From NCBI GenBank assembly GCA_031841125.1, contig CM063106.1:44939806-45003805 (forward strand): 64,000 nucleotides of DNA, written 5' to 3'. The position numbers were made by a program, and so were the translations under genes. The DNA is from Acanthococcus lagerstroemiae. Lineage: Eukaryota > Arthropoda > Insecta > Hemiptera > Eriococcidae. The first letter of the stretch is position 1. The number at the start of each line of letters is the position of its first letter. Positions 10,405 to 21,165 of this stretch are shown here, piece after piece. The notes under the pieces were generated by a model, which ran no database searches, was not told the DNA's origin, and saw only the letters and a list, made by a program, of their open reading frames with translations.

Positions 10405-11965
10405 CTATAATTCGAAGAAATGTAAACGTTTTGAAACCAATAGAAGGGTAACCCCGGAGAAAGTATGTAGTTACAGTGGGAGCAACATCCCACTATTCAG
10501 CACCCTAAACGAGTTTAAAACGAGAAAAGTTAAATTACTCCGAAATTTGAATTCGTACGAGGAAAACGCATGTAAGACGCGCGCACAGACGAAAGAAGGA
10601 GAAAAAAGTCTGGAGAATATCCAAAACTTTTATCACGACCCGTTGAATAATACGCGTTCGTTTACGTATAACAATAAAAATCCGCGTATGCGACTTTGCA
10701 TGTGCACAAGAATAAAAAGATTCTTTCTTTAACGTTCGTAATTTTCTAAAATTGTATTCACGCGTGGGTCATCGCTCCCCCGCCTCCCACAGTCAAAGAC
10801 AATAACAAAGTTATTAATGAAATAAAGTTTATTCGCTCGTTTTCAATGACTGCACTGATCTGTGAAAAGTACGAAGAAAATGGTTGAGCGGAAAATTCGA
10901 ACACGTATAGGCTAAAAAATAATTAGACACACGGTATAAATTTTCTCAGCTAGAAAGGGTCGCGGTGGGGGGAGTTCAGGGTGAGTCCCTTTCTTCCGGT
11001 GCCCGGACTTTAATGTGAAATTGTGCCACGCGATGTAATGTGACAGCCATTTTGTCGTGCTCGTGGCGTGATAAAAACGAATGGTTTACAACATTTTCGA
11101 TCTTAAATTTTTCTCAAAGACGATCGTAATTGAACTTTATTGAAACCGAGAAGCATGATCGTCGAGTTGAATTTGCAATGCGTTCGTTTTAAAAAAGCAC
11201 CCGTTTCCCGGAAAGGGTTCAAGAAGGAAGAGCCACATCAAATCTACAACAACCGCGAAACTCAAAATCAGAGGCGCTGCTAGGATTCTTTCCCAGAAAC
11301 GGCCTTTCTTTTTCACGGCTTGTTGACTTGAAAAATTATTGCGTTTTATCTAGAATAAAACCGGCACTTTTACCATTTATTCTAGTTTAAATTGTGTTAT
11401 TTGAAACTTTAGCTAGGCAAATGCCCCCACTGGTCCCCTCTTGACGGCGCTCATGCTCAAAATGACAAATATGAGGTACACTTTTCTTTTATTAGACACT
11501 TAGGACGCCAGTGCACCGATCTTACTATCGATGCTTATATTTGTGTACTTCGAAGGATCGCCTGACACGTCTAGGTGGTTTAGCATTTTCCGGAACAGAC
11601 CTTAATCAGCATTCGCCTCTCGATGAACGTGACTTCTCATCAGGTCATTGACTGCCTATCAACACTGTGTACGTTATTACATAATTTATACGCAAAAGTT
11701 GGCGATACCAAACAAAGCCTATACACTTTCAGCCGTCGTTCGAGGACCGTTGTTCGCGGAATTTACGAGTCGATTTTCGGCAAAAAATTCGCGGCGGCAG
11801 TTTATTGGACGGGTGCGTACGTGTGTGTGCACATAAATATTTACAAAATCGTAACGGCAAATTAATGCCAAACTTTGAAACTTTATAGCCTGTAGTGTAC
11901 ATCGCCAGAGTATCTGCCGCGAAAGATGCGGGAAAAAAATATTTATTAAGCGTTATTCCACTTAC
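10405..11965. other. intron sequence, nothing recognised
   Basis: This is the 1.56-kb intron between the two best-conserved ectodomain exons. It shows no TIRs, retroelement coding sequence or long repeats. Composition is unremarkable, with many CG dinucleotides, and it looks like unique host sequence. Confidence 0.5.
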
Positions 11966-12111
11966 CCTAGTGCACTTTTATACACCGATCGCTTTATGTG
12001 CTGTATAATCGCGGTGCCATTATACGGATCCTCCCCGGCCTGTAGAACCTTCACCAGCGCTTGGGCGTACAAATGAACGGCGTCATACAGATAAGCAGCT
12101 TCTATACTAAT
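11966..12111 (-). CDS. receptor guanylate cyclase exon: ligand-binding domain
   Basis: This 146-nt minus-strand exon has acceptor TTTGTTTTTGCGTAAG before 12111 and donor GTAAGT at 11965. It encodes ISIEAAYLYDAVHLYAQAL followed by a GEDPYNGTAIIQHIK segment and SVYKSALG. The EAAYLYDAV-LYA and GTAII-IK motifs are diagnostic of the second lobe of the receptor guanylate cyclase ectodomain. A second acceptor (AG at 12148-12147) would add about 11 codons but is out of phase with the upstream exon, whereas 12111 is in phase 0. The long-TIR transposon at 12222 begins only 111 bp upstream of this acceptor, so it sits very close to the branch-point region. Confidence 0.92.
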
Positions 12112-12906
12112 CTTACGCAAAAACAAATCATTCGGGTTAGTGAGTCCTGGAAAAGTAGGCAGTAAGCATGCTGTCAGTTGGGCCTCCTTCAACGCTATTT
12201 CGACACATCAGATTGTTATAGTAGTCCAGGGAAATTAGCATTTTTGATGGAATTAACTGCAGCACAGCTGAAACTTGGTACGATTGTTTAGTACCCTCTT
12301 CGAAAAGGCCTCATAATTTCCCCTCCTCCCCCGGCGTGAGCATCACCTCTCAAAATACAAAAAGTGCCCCCGGAAACAGTTTTTGGCTTGTATCTAGCTT
12401 AAAATTGAGTTATAGGTAAAAATATTTCTTACCAAAATTAAAGAGCGTAAAATTCCCTACAAAAATGATATGTATGTTTTTTTGGTTTTTTTTTTCGTGA
12501 ATCCCATACCAACCAAGATAATTGGCGTTCAAGATCACACGAGCATGTGAATACGGAGTAACCTACAATGTACACGCAAACGAACGCCGAACTCGTCACT
12601 TAACATGCGAGAAGCGTTTTGAACGCTGTAATTTTAAATCCCCGTACTAGATGGACCAGCTTGTTTTAGAAACCGGATTGAAGACAGACAATAGATATGG
12701 AGCGACATGACTATTGGCGTTTGGACACTCCTGTAGGTGCGCTAGTGTAGTGGACGAAAAGATGTTCAGGGTATTTTTACCACAAAAACATGTACAGGTG
12801 AAATGAGCTCTAGCATTTTCAGTATTGAAGGGAACCAAAGTGTCAGCCCTTATCATTTCTTTCAGATGAGCCCATTTGAGTTTTTTACTGAACATGTTTG
12901 TCATTG

Positions 12907-13325
12907 ATCATCTTTTTGTCCAAATACACCAATCAGCGCACTGCATTTCTGTAGGCCGCTAGAGAGCGACTCTCTAGCGTTCAAGCGCGAATGCTGGACT
13001 TATTCGGCCTTGAAGGATTGGTGGCGCGCTAGCGTCGCAACTGTTCTATGTAGGTAAAATGGGTCTCTGCTGGCTGTGTGTGTTAATAATAGTGCGTATA
13101 ATAGCGCTCCATTTTACCTACATGCAACCGTGCAAAAGAATCCCCCAGATGTCAGCCACTATTCTTTCAAGTCCGAATAACATTCTTGCGTCCGGATTAA
13201 GGTTTAGGACGTTAGTTTCGGCTTTAACATTATTGTCCCTGATCGTCTTTTTGTCCAAATACACCAATCAGCGTGACGCATTTCATTAAGCCGCTAGAGA
13301 GCGACTCTTTAGCGTCCAAACGCGA
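12907..13325 (+). repeat. internal ~336-bp tandem duplication within the long-TIR element
   Basis: The block TTTTTGTCCAAATACACCAA through GCCGCTAGAGAGCGACTCT and GCGAAT appears at about 12911 and again at about 13247. Copy 2 of the element (59870 onward) has it only once, so copy 1 gained a duplication of about 336 bp that includes the 76-bp hairpin. Confidence 0.65.
13048..13123. repeat. 76-bp palindromic mini-element
   Basis: ATGTAGGTAAAATGG at 13048-13062 is inverted perfectly at 13109-13123. The same palindrome, in reverse orientation, is at 24410-24485. It is absent from the otherwise collinear copy at 58172-61150, which suggests a mobile or recently gained insertion. Confidence 0.65.
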
Positions 13326-13599
13326 ATCGAACAAACACTCAGAAGAGTGCAGGCCGACTGACTCATCAACGCGGTGTTACCTCTAGCGTTTTGCAGCAGT
13401 GGATTCTTAGCGCCCCTGTCATGGACTTCATCTTTGCCAAGGTTTGGAAAAGTTCACAAACTGTCAACCAGAAACGAGTGCTCAGCATAAAGAATTGAGG
13501 GAATCACGAGTGCAGCATGATAGAAGGGACGTTCAAACTTTTTTAAACTGGCTGAGAGCCCATCATCCCTTCCCATATGCATCTGAATTACAAGAGGGG

Positions 13600-13775
13600 A
13601 TCTACCTGGGTTTACGGAGGGGATATGGAAGGGCTATACGACGAGTCTAAAAAGGGCATACATAAAGCGTACACAGAGGGGCTATACGACAGTTTACAAA
13701 GGGGATACTTACAGGCATACAGAGGGACTATACGACGGGTCTACAAAGGGCATACATAAAGGGTATAGCACGGTT
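13600..13775 (+). repeat. degenerate short tandem repeat (GGGCTATACGAC type)
   Basis: Variants of GAGGGGCTATACGAC, TACAAAGGGGATA and AAAGGGCATACATAAAG recur several times. The same array, shorter, is at 60240-60370 in copy 2. It is part of the long-TIR element's interior. Confidence 0.55.
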
Positions 13776-14548
13776 GTCTCAACGCCGGTGTATAGCTCGG
13801 GTAGTGAGAGGGCTACACGTAAATGAAGCGCTGTCATTGGCTAACCTGATGGCTCCCCTCAAATGGAGCGCTCTGATTGGCTGCTGGAGGGGAAACATAC
13901 CTGGTTGAGACAGGGCTAACGAGGGTCGATTTTCCAAGAGTCTAGAGTGGATTTACACGAACTTTAGTTTTCCGCATCGGGATCACGAGCTTGTGGTTGC
14001 CGTAAAGTGGGTATCTCTTGTAGCCACGCGTTTGTAGAGGAGGTTGTTTAAATGTAGAAAATTGTATACATGTAGATTGGATGAAGATGAATAATTTTAT
14101 AATAATAAAGATAATAAATTGAAATTATATCATGTAACATTCTATGCATCCAGTCATGTGTTTTCGCGATTATTTCAGCGTTTGTATATCGCGTACGTTG
14201 TAGGTTACTCCATATTTACATGCTCGTGTGTGATCTTGAACGCCGATTATCTTGGTTGGCATGGGATTCACGAAAAAAAATATAGATACCATTTTTGTAG
14301 AGAATTGTACGCTCTTTAATTTTGGTAAGAAATACCTTTACCTATAACTCAATTTTAAACTAGATACAAGCCAAAAACTGTTTTCGGGGGTACTTTTTGG
14401 ACTCTGAGGGGTGATGCTCACATCGGTGGGGGGAGGTGAATCACGGGGCGTTTTCGAAGAGGGTACTAAACAATTGTACCAAGTTTCAGCTGTGCTGCAA
14501 TTAATTCCATCAAACACCTCTTTATTAGCTAATTCTCCTGGACTATAG

Positions 14549-15430
14549 TGAATTTCTGCTCGTTTCAGATTAATGATATGACTCGAGAGTTGTGAGTACT
14601 TTGTCTAAACCACGTGGTTTATTTCGAAGTATTCTAGACGATGAGAGGAAAAGTGATAGCTTAGGCTTATACAGTGTTTCTGGCATATGAGGTGTCTGAT
14701 GCTTCTCCCCTCCCTCTCTATGTGTGCTTCCTTGGCGTGGTGAGGGGGTTCAAAGAAGAACTAAAGGCACATAGGAAAGGAAAACTCCGACAGATAAGCC
14801 CTGATGAAAGCAAGAGGAAACTTACATGAGTATTCACAGATGAAACTTGACTTTCAGTTTACGGGGGGGGGGGGGTGGAGAAGGAAGGAACATTTGCCGA
14901 AAAATATTTCTTGAAATTTGCCGATTTTGTAATCAAAATATTTTTAATTGAAGAAACAAAAAAAAAAAAAAAAAAAACGTTCTTAGAAAATGAAAAATTC
15001 AAATGAACAGTTTCAAAATTTGCCGAATGTCAAATTATTGGGGTGTTTCACCCCCCCCCCTCATAGTTTCATCCCTGCGAATGCAGATTGTACCTTGTCC
15101 CCCAAGTACTCACATTTGCGCACATGAGCATACCCTAGTTTGGGAGGGTAAGCTGGAAAGATTTCGGAATACTTTGAGAGGAACACACAACTTCCTTTAC
15201 ACATTGAGGTGGTCGTTATTCACTCTTGGTAATTTTTTTTCTGAATTTCTTCTGATTCGTCTCCTAAATTGGTTCCAGTCGGGGGCGGATGGGCGCTAAA
15301 ATTATTACCGGGCATTTGAAGTGGTGCGGCGTCGTAAGCGTTTTGTCTCCCCCCACCCCCCAATAGACACATATAAATTAAATTGACTTTTTTAATAAAG
15401 TGTATTTATAACTGAGAACACCAATAAAAT
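14549..15430. other. intron sequence, low-complexity tracts only
   Basis: Homopolymer runs of G (about 14862), A (about 14955) and C (about 15050, 15345) are present. No gene or recognisable repeat is seen. Confidence 0.45.
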
Positions 15431-15439
15431 TTTTAAAAA

Positions 15440-17470
15440 AATGATAAGCAATAATGAAAATTATTTAAAAAACGTGTCGGAAGTTAGAAAATATGAGGAA
15501 AGACTGGCAGAAAGGAGGAGAGGCAGCTATCTATACTACTTTGGTTCCACAAAAGGTTACAGGGGGTGGGTTTTTATATCAACAAAAATATCAAAAATAA
15601 TGTTGTGGAAATTAAAATAATATCTATCTAAAAAAATATGCCTACTAAAACTGAAAATAGATGAGACGACAAAAATGCTAACCTTGCAAGTGTATGCACC
15701 TATAGCCGGAGCAGAGAAGGCAGAAGCAGATAAATTTTATGACTAGCTGGAGACAACAATTCAAAAAGAAAAGGAATACTATCAGGTAATAATAGGGGAT
15801 TTCAACGCAGAAGTAGGAGGGGACGCCAGTTCAAAACACTGCGGCCCATTTGGTGTGGGGAAGAGAAACGACAGGGGGGTGGGAAAGATCAGTAGAAATT
15901 GCCCAAAAATTTAACTTATGTAAAGCAAACACTTTTTACAAGAAAAAAAATGTCAAAAGAGAATGGACATGGATATCGCCAGACGGGAAAACTAAAAATG
16001 AGACTGACCAGACTAACCACCTACACCTACTAATAAATGGCCTGTCAGTAGTTAAAGATGTAACAACACTGTCAAAATTTGGCTTCTCATCAGACTACCG
16101 CAATATTTTGGAAGAAAATTGGTCCACTAAAAAAGTTAGGCTCGAACTCGGTGGCGAAAGAGACGTTATGCTGAAGCTAAAAGATCAGACAGGAAAAGTG
16201 ACTCAAAATCAAGAAGAAATTGTAGAGGCAGCAACAAGTTTTTACGGGTACTTTTACCGCGAGCGAAACGAGCTATCAAAAATAGCAAAAACTGGAGGAT
16301 GGTAGGAGGAAGGAATCCCGGAAATAATGGAGAGAGAAGTGGAATACGTACTAAATACTCGTAGACTGAAAAATGACATAGCCCCAGGACCGGATGGAAT
16401 TACAAACGAAATGCTGAAAAGGTTTGGCGATCAGAGAGTGCCACACACCTGGCTAAAATATTTAATAAAATTCTGATTATGAAAATATGTCCAAAACAGT
16501 GGAACTTGGCCGAAATAATATTATTATACAAAAAAAGGGGCGAGAACGAACTCAATGAAAATTACAGGCCAATAAGCTTTTAACATCGAACATCTGTAAA
16601 GTATTTATGGCAGTCTTAAAAAGACGTATGTATAACCGTTTGGATTCAAATCATCAGGGGAATAAACAGGCGGGATTCAGAAAAGGCTTTTCAACTGTAG
16701 AGAATATTTTCGTTGTGAACCAAATTATTGAAAAAACACATGAATATGATGTGGAAATTGAAATGCTTTGCATAGGCTTTCATAATGCATTTGCTTCAGT
16801 GGATCATAAATACATGTTAAAAGCACTGGAAAATAAGGGAAATGAAAGTGGGTTTATTACAGTCGTACAGAATTGCTATGCAAATTCAAGTGCAATAGCC
16901 AGCCATAAAAGCAAAGGGAGGGAATTCAAAATTGCGAAAAGGGTTCGACAAAGGGATACCTTGTCGCCAAACCAGTTCAGCTGCATTCTGGAAGAAGTAT
17001 TTCGTAGTCTGAATTGGAAAAGAAGGGGACTAAAAATAAATGGAGAATCTCTAAGTAATTTAAGGTACGCAAACGATATTCTCTTATTTGCAAAAAATAG
17101 TAAGGAGTAGAAGAAAATGGCCGAAGAGCTACAGAGGGAATGCAAAAAGGCTGGTCTCAAGAAGAATGGTAGCTAATCAAAAATAATTGGAAGAGGGGAA
17201 AGGAAAAATCTGATAATCGATGGGCAAGAGATAGAAGAGGTAAACGAAATCGAATATCTGTGGGCCAGATTATTAGCTTTGAAGAAAGATATAACAAAGA
17301 AATTATGAGGCGTATCAAAAAGGGGTGGAACAACTTCTAGGCATTAAATTCTATTTTTTGCCGGAATTTCAATAACGCCTTCAAAATGGAAATACTAAAT
17401 AGCTCAACGGTACTAGCACTCAAGTATGGAGCGCAAACCTGGTCCCTTACAGGAAAGCAAATGGGAAATT
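15440..17470 (+). pseudogene. decayed RTE-type non-LTR retrotransposon (endonuclease + reverse transcriptase)
   Basis: A nearly complete but broken LINE polyprotein. In order it shows an apurinic-endonuclease-like region (VIIGDFNAEVGG at about 15790, WTWISPDGKTKNE at about 15960, GFSSDYRNI), a reverse transcriptase (APGPDGITNEML at about 16382, ENYRPISF, AGFRKGFSTVENI at about 16670, RQRDTLSPNQFS at about 16948, LRYANDILLFA at about 17062) and a C-terminal LALKYGAQTWSL segment near 17415. The catalytic YADD box is mutated to YAND. Stops and frameshifts occur at about 15744, 16303, 16475, 16580 and 17110. The 3' end merges into unrelated sequence at about 17470. It lies in the intron between the 18804 and 12111 exons and is antisense to the host gene. 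Confidence 0.88.
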
Positions 17471-17700
17471 TTTTCTAAGGATATCCTTCCATGGAGATTC
17501 TTCCTAAAATAGATATTTTGTCCGATGAAATTCTTCGAAAATTTTCGCTAATTTTTCCTGGAAAAGAGATTTTTCTCGAAGATTTCCGATGAAATTCTTA
17601 GGATATTTAGAAAGTTTTTCTGATGATTTGTAACAAAATTCTTCAAAAGCCTTTGGCGTTTCCCATGAAATTCTTGTCAAAGAGACCGCTCACCTGGTGA
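17470..17700 (+). repeat. degenerate repeat around GATGAAATTCTT
   Basis: GATGAAATTCTTC-like units recur at about 17501, 17524, 17588, 17630 and 17664 with variable spacing (about 25-65 bp). This is a decayed satellite-like block abutting the RTE remnant. Confidence 0.45.
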
Positions 17701-18803
17701 AACAAACGTGCACCTGGTTTCGCGAAAAAATAGTTTTCCTATGGCGGAAGGAAAACCAACTAACCCTGTCCTGTATACCCTATGTTATGAAATATCTGGG
17801 ACAAGTGGCTTAGTTAAGGACTTATCTCAGGGGGATGGGTAGGAGGTTTTACTAGCAGCTCATCTCGGGGAGTTGTCCTAAGAACCACGTCCATATATCT
17901 ACGCCGCTGGCTGAGAATATAGCGACGAAAAAAGCATAATATAGATATTATATTCCTCAGTCTCTCGAATAGGAGGTTGCGTCTCTCCACATTTCTCTCT
18001 CCTGTGCTAATTTTTCCCTTTCTAAGAAATAATTACATTTTGTATGCTTCATTATATACTTTTCATAGCTCATTCTTTGTCTTCTTTTTCAGTTTTTTCT
18101 CTCAACCATTCCCTTTAGCAATAATAACAACCTACCTGGTGGGAGGGGATGACGAGAATTAAAAATTAAAATAATACTAAAAGTTCTTTCGTTCACATCA
18201 TTTTCGGTCTTTTTTTTGGGGGGTGGGGAGAAGTCTTCAATGAATGAGGGCTAAGCTGTCCAAGCATGTCTTTATTTGCTCCTAAGCTCTTACCGTTGGA
18301 ACAGTAATGTCGTTACAACTTATTTATAAAATAATGTTATTTTCCCTTCAGTCTTTTGGTGTAGGTTACCGAAATACTATAGGGGGCGAAACTAGCCGTC
18401 CAGTTTAGATAATTTTTAATGACAGTATTCTTTACCCCTTATCTTTTTGGTATCTACCTATATAGTATGGATAGACGTTCAAAACTTACAAAACTCTATG
18501 AACCAAATTGACTGAAAAGTGGGGGGGGGAGACTTTTCACTCTTTCTATTCCCTGTGGTAATTATATCTATTCATTAAAATTATTAATCCAGAGACATTT
18601 TTAGAACAATGAACACCTGAGATAATTAACTGATTCTTCTCAACCCCTTTTGAAATGTGGTTTATTGTTTACATATTGAACGTTTGCTGAAAGTTGTACC
18701 CCAAGTGACAGCATGGCATTTGAATGCAAATTTAACTCAAAAATGCAATGGTATCCTCATTTTAGGTTTTACACTTTGTCATGGTATAACTGGAAGAACT
18801 CAC
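17701..18803. other. intron sequence, nothing recognised
   Basis: AT-rich, with short G-runs at about 18218 and 18521. No exon, TIR or retroelement coding sequence was found. Confidence 0.45.
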
Positions 18804-19057
18804 TTTCTTGAACGCTTTTTCGTTTCCAGTTTGCGCGAGCACATTTCCGAAGTTGAAGGGCGGTTTTCTCGCGTACTCATTGACTTTGCGACTGAACTCA
18901 TCAAATTCTTGAGCCGGACTAGGAACAATGCCCAAGTAGTTCTTATAGCTCTCTTGCAATACGGGTTCGATTTCAACATTGAAAATATCTTTGAGATATT
19001 TCTCGGGCCTGTCTAGGAAATATGGCACGATGTTGATGCCGACTACAAAATACTCGC
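18804..19057 (-). CDS. receptor guanylate cyclase exon: middle of the ligand-binding domain
   Basis: This 254-nt minus-strand exon has acceptor TTTGTTCGTTCTACAG before 19057 and donor GTGAGT at 18803. It encodes GEYFVVGINIVPYFLDRPEK followed by YLKDIFNVEIEPVLQESYKN, YLGIVPSPAQEFDEFSRKVN and EYARKPPFNFGNV. The opening GEYFVVG, the PEKYLK stretch, the YLG-V-S-P segment and PPFNF are all landmarks of the receptor guanylate cyclase extracellular domain. It ends in phase 0 and joins the 12111 exon (KK|ISIEAAY), reproducing the family's continuous sequence. It starts in phase 1 (the split first codon is completed as Gly), so the missing upstream exon must end with a single G. Confidence 0.9.
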
Positions 19058-19827
19058 CTGTAGAACGAACAAAATTGTAAAGAATGATCAGACTAAAAAG
19101 TAGCTTTATATACATACTTTTTTTCCCCTTCTTTCTTTCAAATGTGTTAAGCTAGTGGCACCAGAAACGTATGCGGAGGTATTTTCGTGTTGAAACATCC
19201 TCATTCGTCCCAAGCACCGGTAATAACCGAAAATTTTAATGTAGTTTCCTAGATCATTGATGAAGCCTTGTGTCATTTAAAATTTCATTTCTCTGCTGTC
19301 AAGTATTTGTAAATTTTTATTTACTTTTTAAATCTGCGAAACTGATAATTCTTCACCGTCCTTGTGTAAGTGTTGTCGTTTCATTTACCAAAATTGTTAC
19401 GTTTCTGTTGCCACTATCGAGAATCTGGCATTTTATCTACATACCGTCTTGAAATAAATTCATCTTATTCATCGCCAGTAACAGACCTATATGTTCGTAG
19501 TAGTATCCCAGCACTACATAAACTGAAAAAAAAAAAGACAGATAAACTCAATAATTATGCAGTTTTGCAAGAATAATAACATTAAAATGAAACTGGCAGT
19601 TATCTAAAACCAAAGATCAGAAAGTTACAGAAAATAATTTAGTGATAAAATTTGAGCAGTTAGCCCTCAATTAGCTGATTAAAAATAACGCTGTACCAGT
19701 AGTACTTGGGCCAAGAGTACGATGTGTGTTAAGCGTGTAAATACAGAGTACGGAAAAGGGTGTAAGTTCAACCCTTTTCCTTGCTGCTCAAAAATATTAT
19801 TTCATTTTATTTGATGGACTGTCATAT
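19058..19827. other. intron sequence, nothing firm
   Basis: No exon is recognised. A tRNA-like stretch near 19707-19790 is noted under rejected items. Confidence 0.4.
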
Positions 19828-19969
19828 CGCCCGATGCGCAATCAGTTACCCTCTGGTTACCTAGTTATCCGCGGAAAAGTTACTAATTTGTTACCCTCGG
19901 GTTACCCTCAGATTACCCTTGTTCCCCTTTAGGTACCCGGGTAACTGGCGGGATTTTGCGCATCGGGCG
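19828..19969. mobile_element. MITE, CGCCCGATGCGCAA family, copy 1
   Basis: The 142-bp unit begins CGCCCGATGCGCAATCAGTT and ends TTTTGCGCATCGGGCG, so about 14 bp at the ends are inverted. The interior is a run of degenerate GTTACCC units. Two further copies lie head to tail at 35559-35878. No coding capacity. Confidence 0.7.
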
Positions 19970-19974
19970 GCGAA

Positions 19975-20510
19975 TGCACCTGGTTTCAGTCATGGGCGTC
20001 CATCGTCCTCTTCCACCATCCCCTATCCCTTCCCACTCTACTCTGTAATATCCCAAATTCTCTTGACTCATCCCTCCACCTTGCCGGCGGTCTACCTCTT
20101 CTTCAACGCTGATGGCGATTCTTCGGCTACCTTCCCCCATTTGACCCCTCTTCACCACGTGTCTGGCGAAGCTTGCTTAGCTTTTTTGACCCTCCGCCCT
20201 ATATTTTGTGACCCTGTTATTCTTTAAATCTCTTAGTTTTATTATTATTCTTATCTTCATTATGCTGTGTAGCATCCTGAAGCGAGTTATCCACAAACTC
20301 TCGTTTTGTGTCTTTGATGGCTGGGACCAAGTTTGAGCTCCGTACGTGAGGATGAGTATCACCCTTTCCTTTGTTCTAAAATCTTATTTTTGCCCTCCTC
20401 GGTAGATTGCCTATCAGCACCTCACAGTGTGCCTGCAAATCTTTCCAAGCTTTCGCTGTCCTCGCCCTCAACTCCAGTTTCACCTCCCCTCGAATAGAAC
20501 CATCTGACTA
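19975..20510 (-). pseudogene. RTE-type LINE fragment, C-terminal end of the polyprotein
   Basis: On the minus strand, ILILTYGAQTWSQPSKTQ (about 20355-20300) matches the post-RT block of RTE-type elements. Further downstream, in another frame, GRPPARWRDESREFG and GRDRGWWKRTMDAHD (about 20070-19980) match the C-terminal block that ends these polyproteins. Several frameshifts and stops separate the two. The MITE at 19828-19969 abuts its 3' side. Confidence 0.75.
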
Positions 20511-20589
20511 AGGTAATTATGTTTGTTCACAATTTCAACCCCCCTCCCCACCAATGGAAAATATCGCCTCGCGTGTATTAGTCATTACT

Positions 20590-21165
20590 AGAGCTAGGAA
20601 TTTTCGGCATTATTCGGCAATAACGAAAAGTAAGCTTACAATGTTAGAAGGAAGCCAAAATTTTAATGAAAAATAGATGTTTACAAGTAATATTAAAAAA
20701 AATCTTTTATTAAACATCACCACTAAATGTTTCTCTATGTTATCCTGTGTGAAACACGTAGTTCCATGAAAGAATGAATTATTAAGATTTTTTAAGGTTT
20801 CGAGACCTGTATTTTTCGTAAAAACTTGTTCAGCCTTCGTCTGCAGGCTATGTCCACGAGCACTCGGGATTTGATAAAGTTTTGATGAAACATCAAGAAC
20901 AGTCAGCAGTTGCTCGTGTAGGGAATGGCCTTTCGTTTCTAGTTTTCGAATTATGTTAGGTAGGAAGGACAAGTAGGTTGAGATGAACGCGAGATCTGAG
21001 ACTAAATTTCTCTTGGTGGCAATCAGTGATTTCAGAGTTTGTGTCGGTTTGCAATACCAAATTTATTGTTATGCGTAGATCATCGTTTTCGGCGTTTAAC
21101 TCTAATTTCGGCATTTATGCATCTTTCGGCATTATTCGGAGAACAAAATTTTTTCTCTAGCCTTG
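20590..21165 (-). pseudogene. hAT transposase fragment, possibly within its own short ends
   Basis: On the minus strand an open stretch reads AFISTYLSFLPNIIRKLETK, then GHSLHEQLLTVLDV and KNTGLETLKNL. This resembles the helical region N-terminal to the dimerisation domain in BED/hAT-type transposases of arthropods. The flanking sequence carries TAGAGCTAGGAATTTTCGGC at about 20590 and a partly inverse TTTCTCTAGCCTTG ending at about 21165; both ends fit the loose hAT YARNG terminus. No 8-bp duplication was found. The copy is internally deleted and dead. Confidence 0.55.

Larger units (their letters stand above)
12222..14545. mobile_element. long-TIR foldback-like DNA transposon, copy 1 (3-bp TSD TAG)
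   Basis: The termini are TAGTCCAGG-AAATTAGC on the left and the inverse GCTAATTCTCCTGGACTA on the right. The inverted similarity continues for about 370 bp on each side (12222-12590 and 14172-14545), including GCAGCACAGCTGAAACTTGG and GTTTTTGGCTTGTATCTAG. TAG is directly repeated outside (12219-12221 and 14546-14548). The interior is non-coding, with a hairpin at 13048-13123, a partial internal duplication and an array of short repeats near 13600-13770. A second full copy lies at 58172-61150 with TAC as its 3-bp duplication. A 3-bp duplication occurs in PIF/Harbinger- and CACTA-type transposons, among others; the superfamily is unresolved. Confidence 0.85.

Noticed and set aside
19707..19790. 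tRNA-like stretch with GGGTGTAAGTTCAACCC
   Set aside because: The putative B box departs from GGTTCRANYCC, the stems do not pair well and no acceptor stem was found. It could be a very old SINE, but the evidence is too weak.
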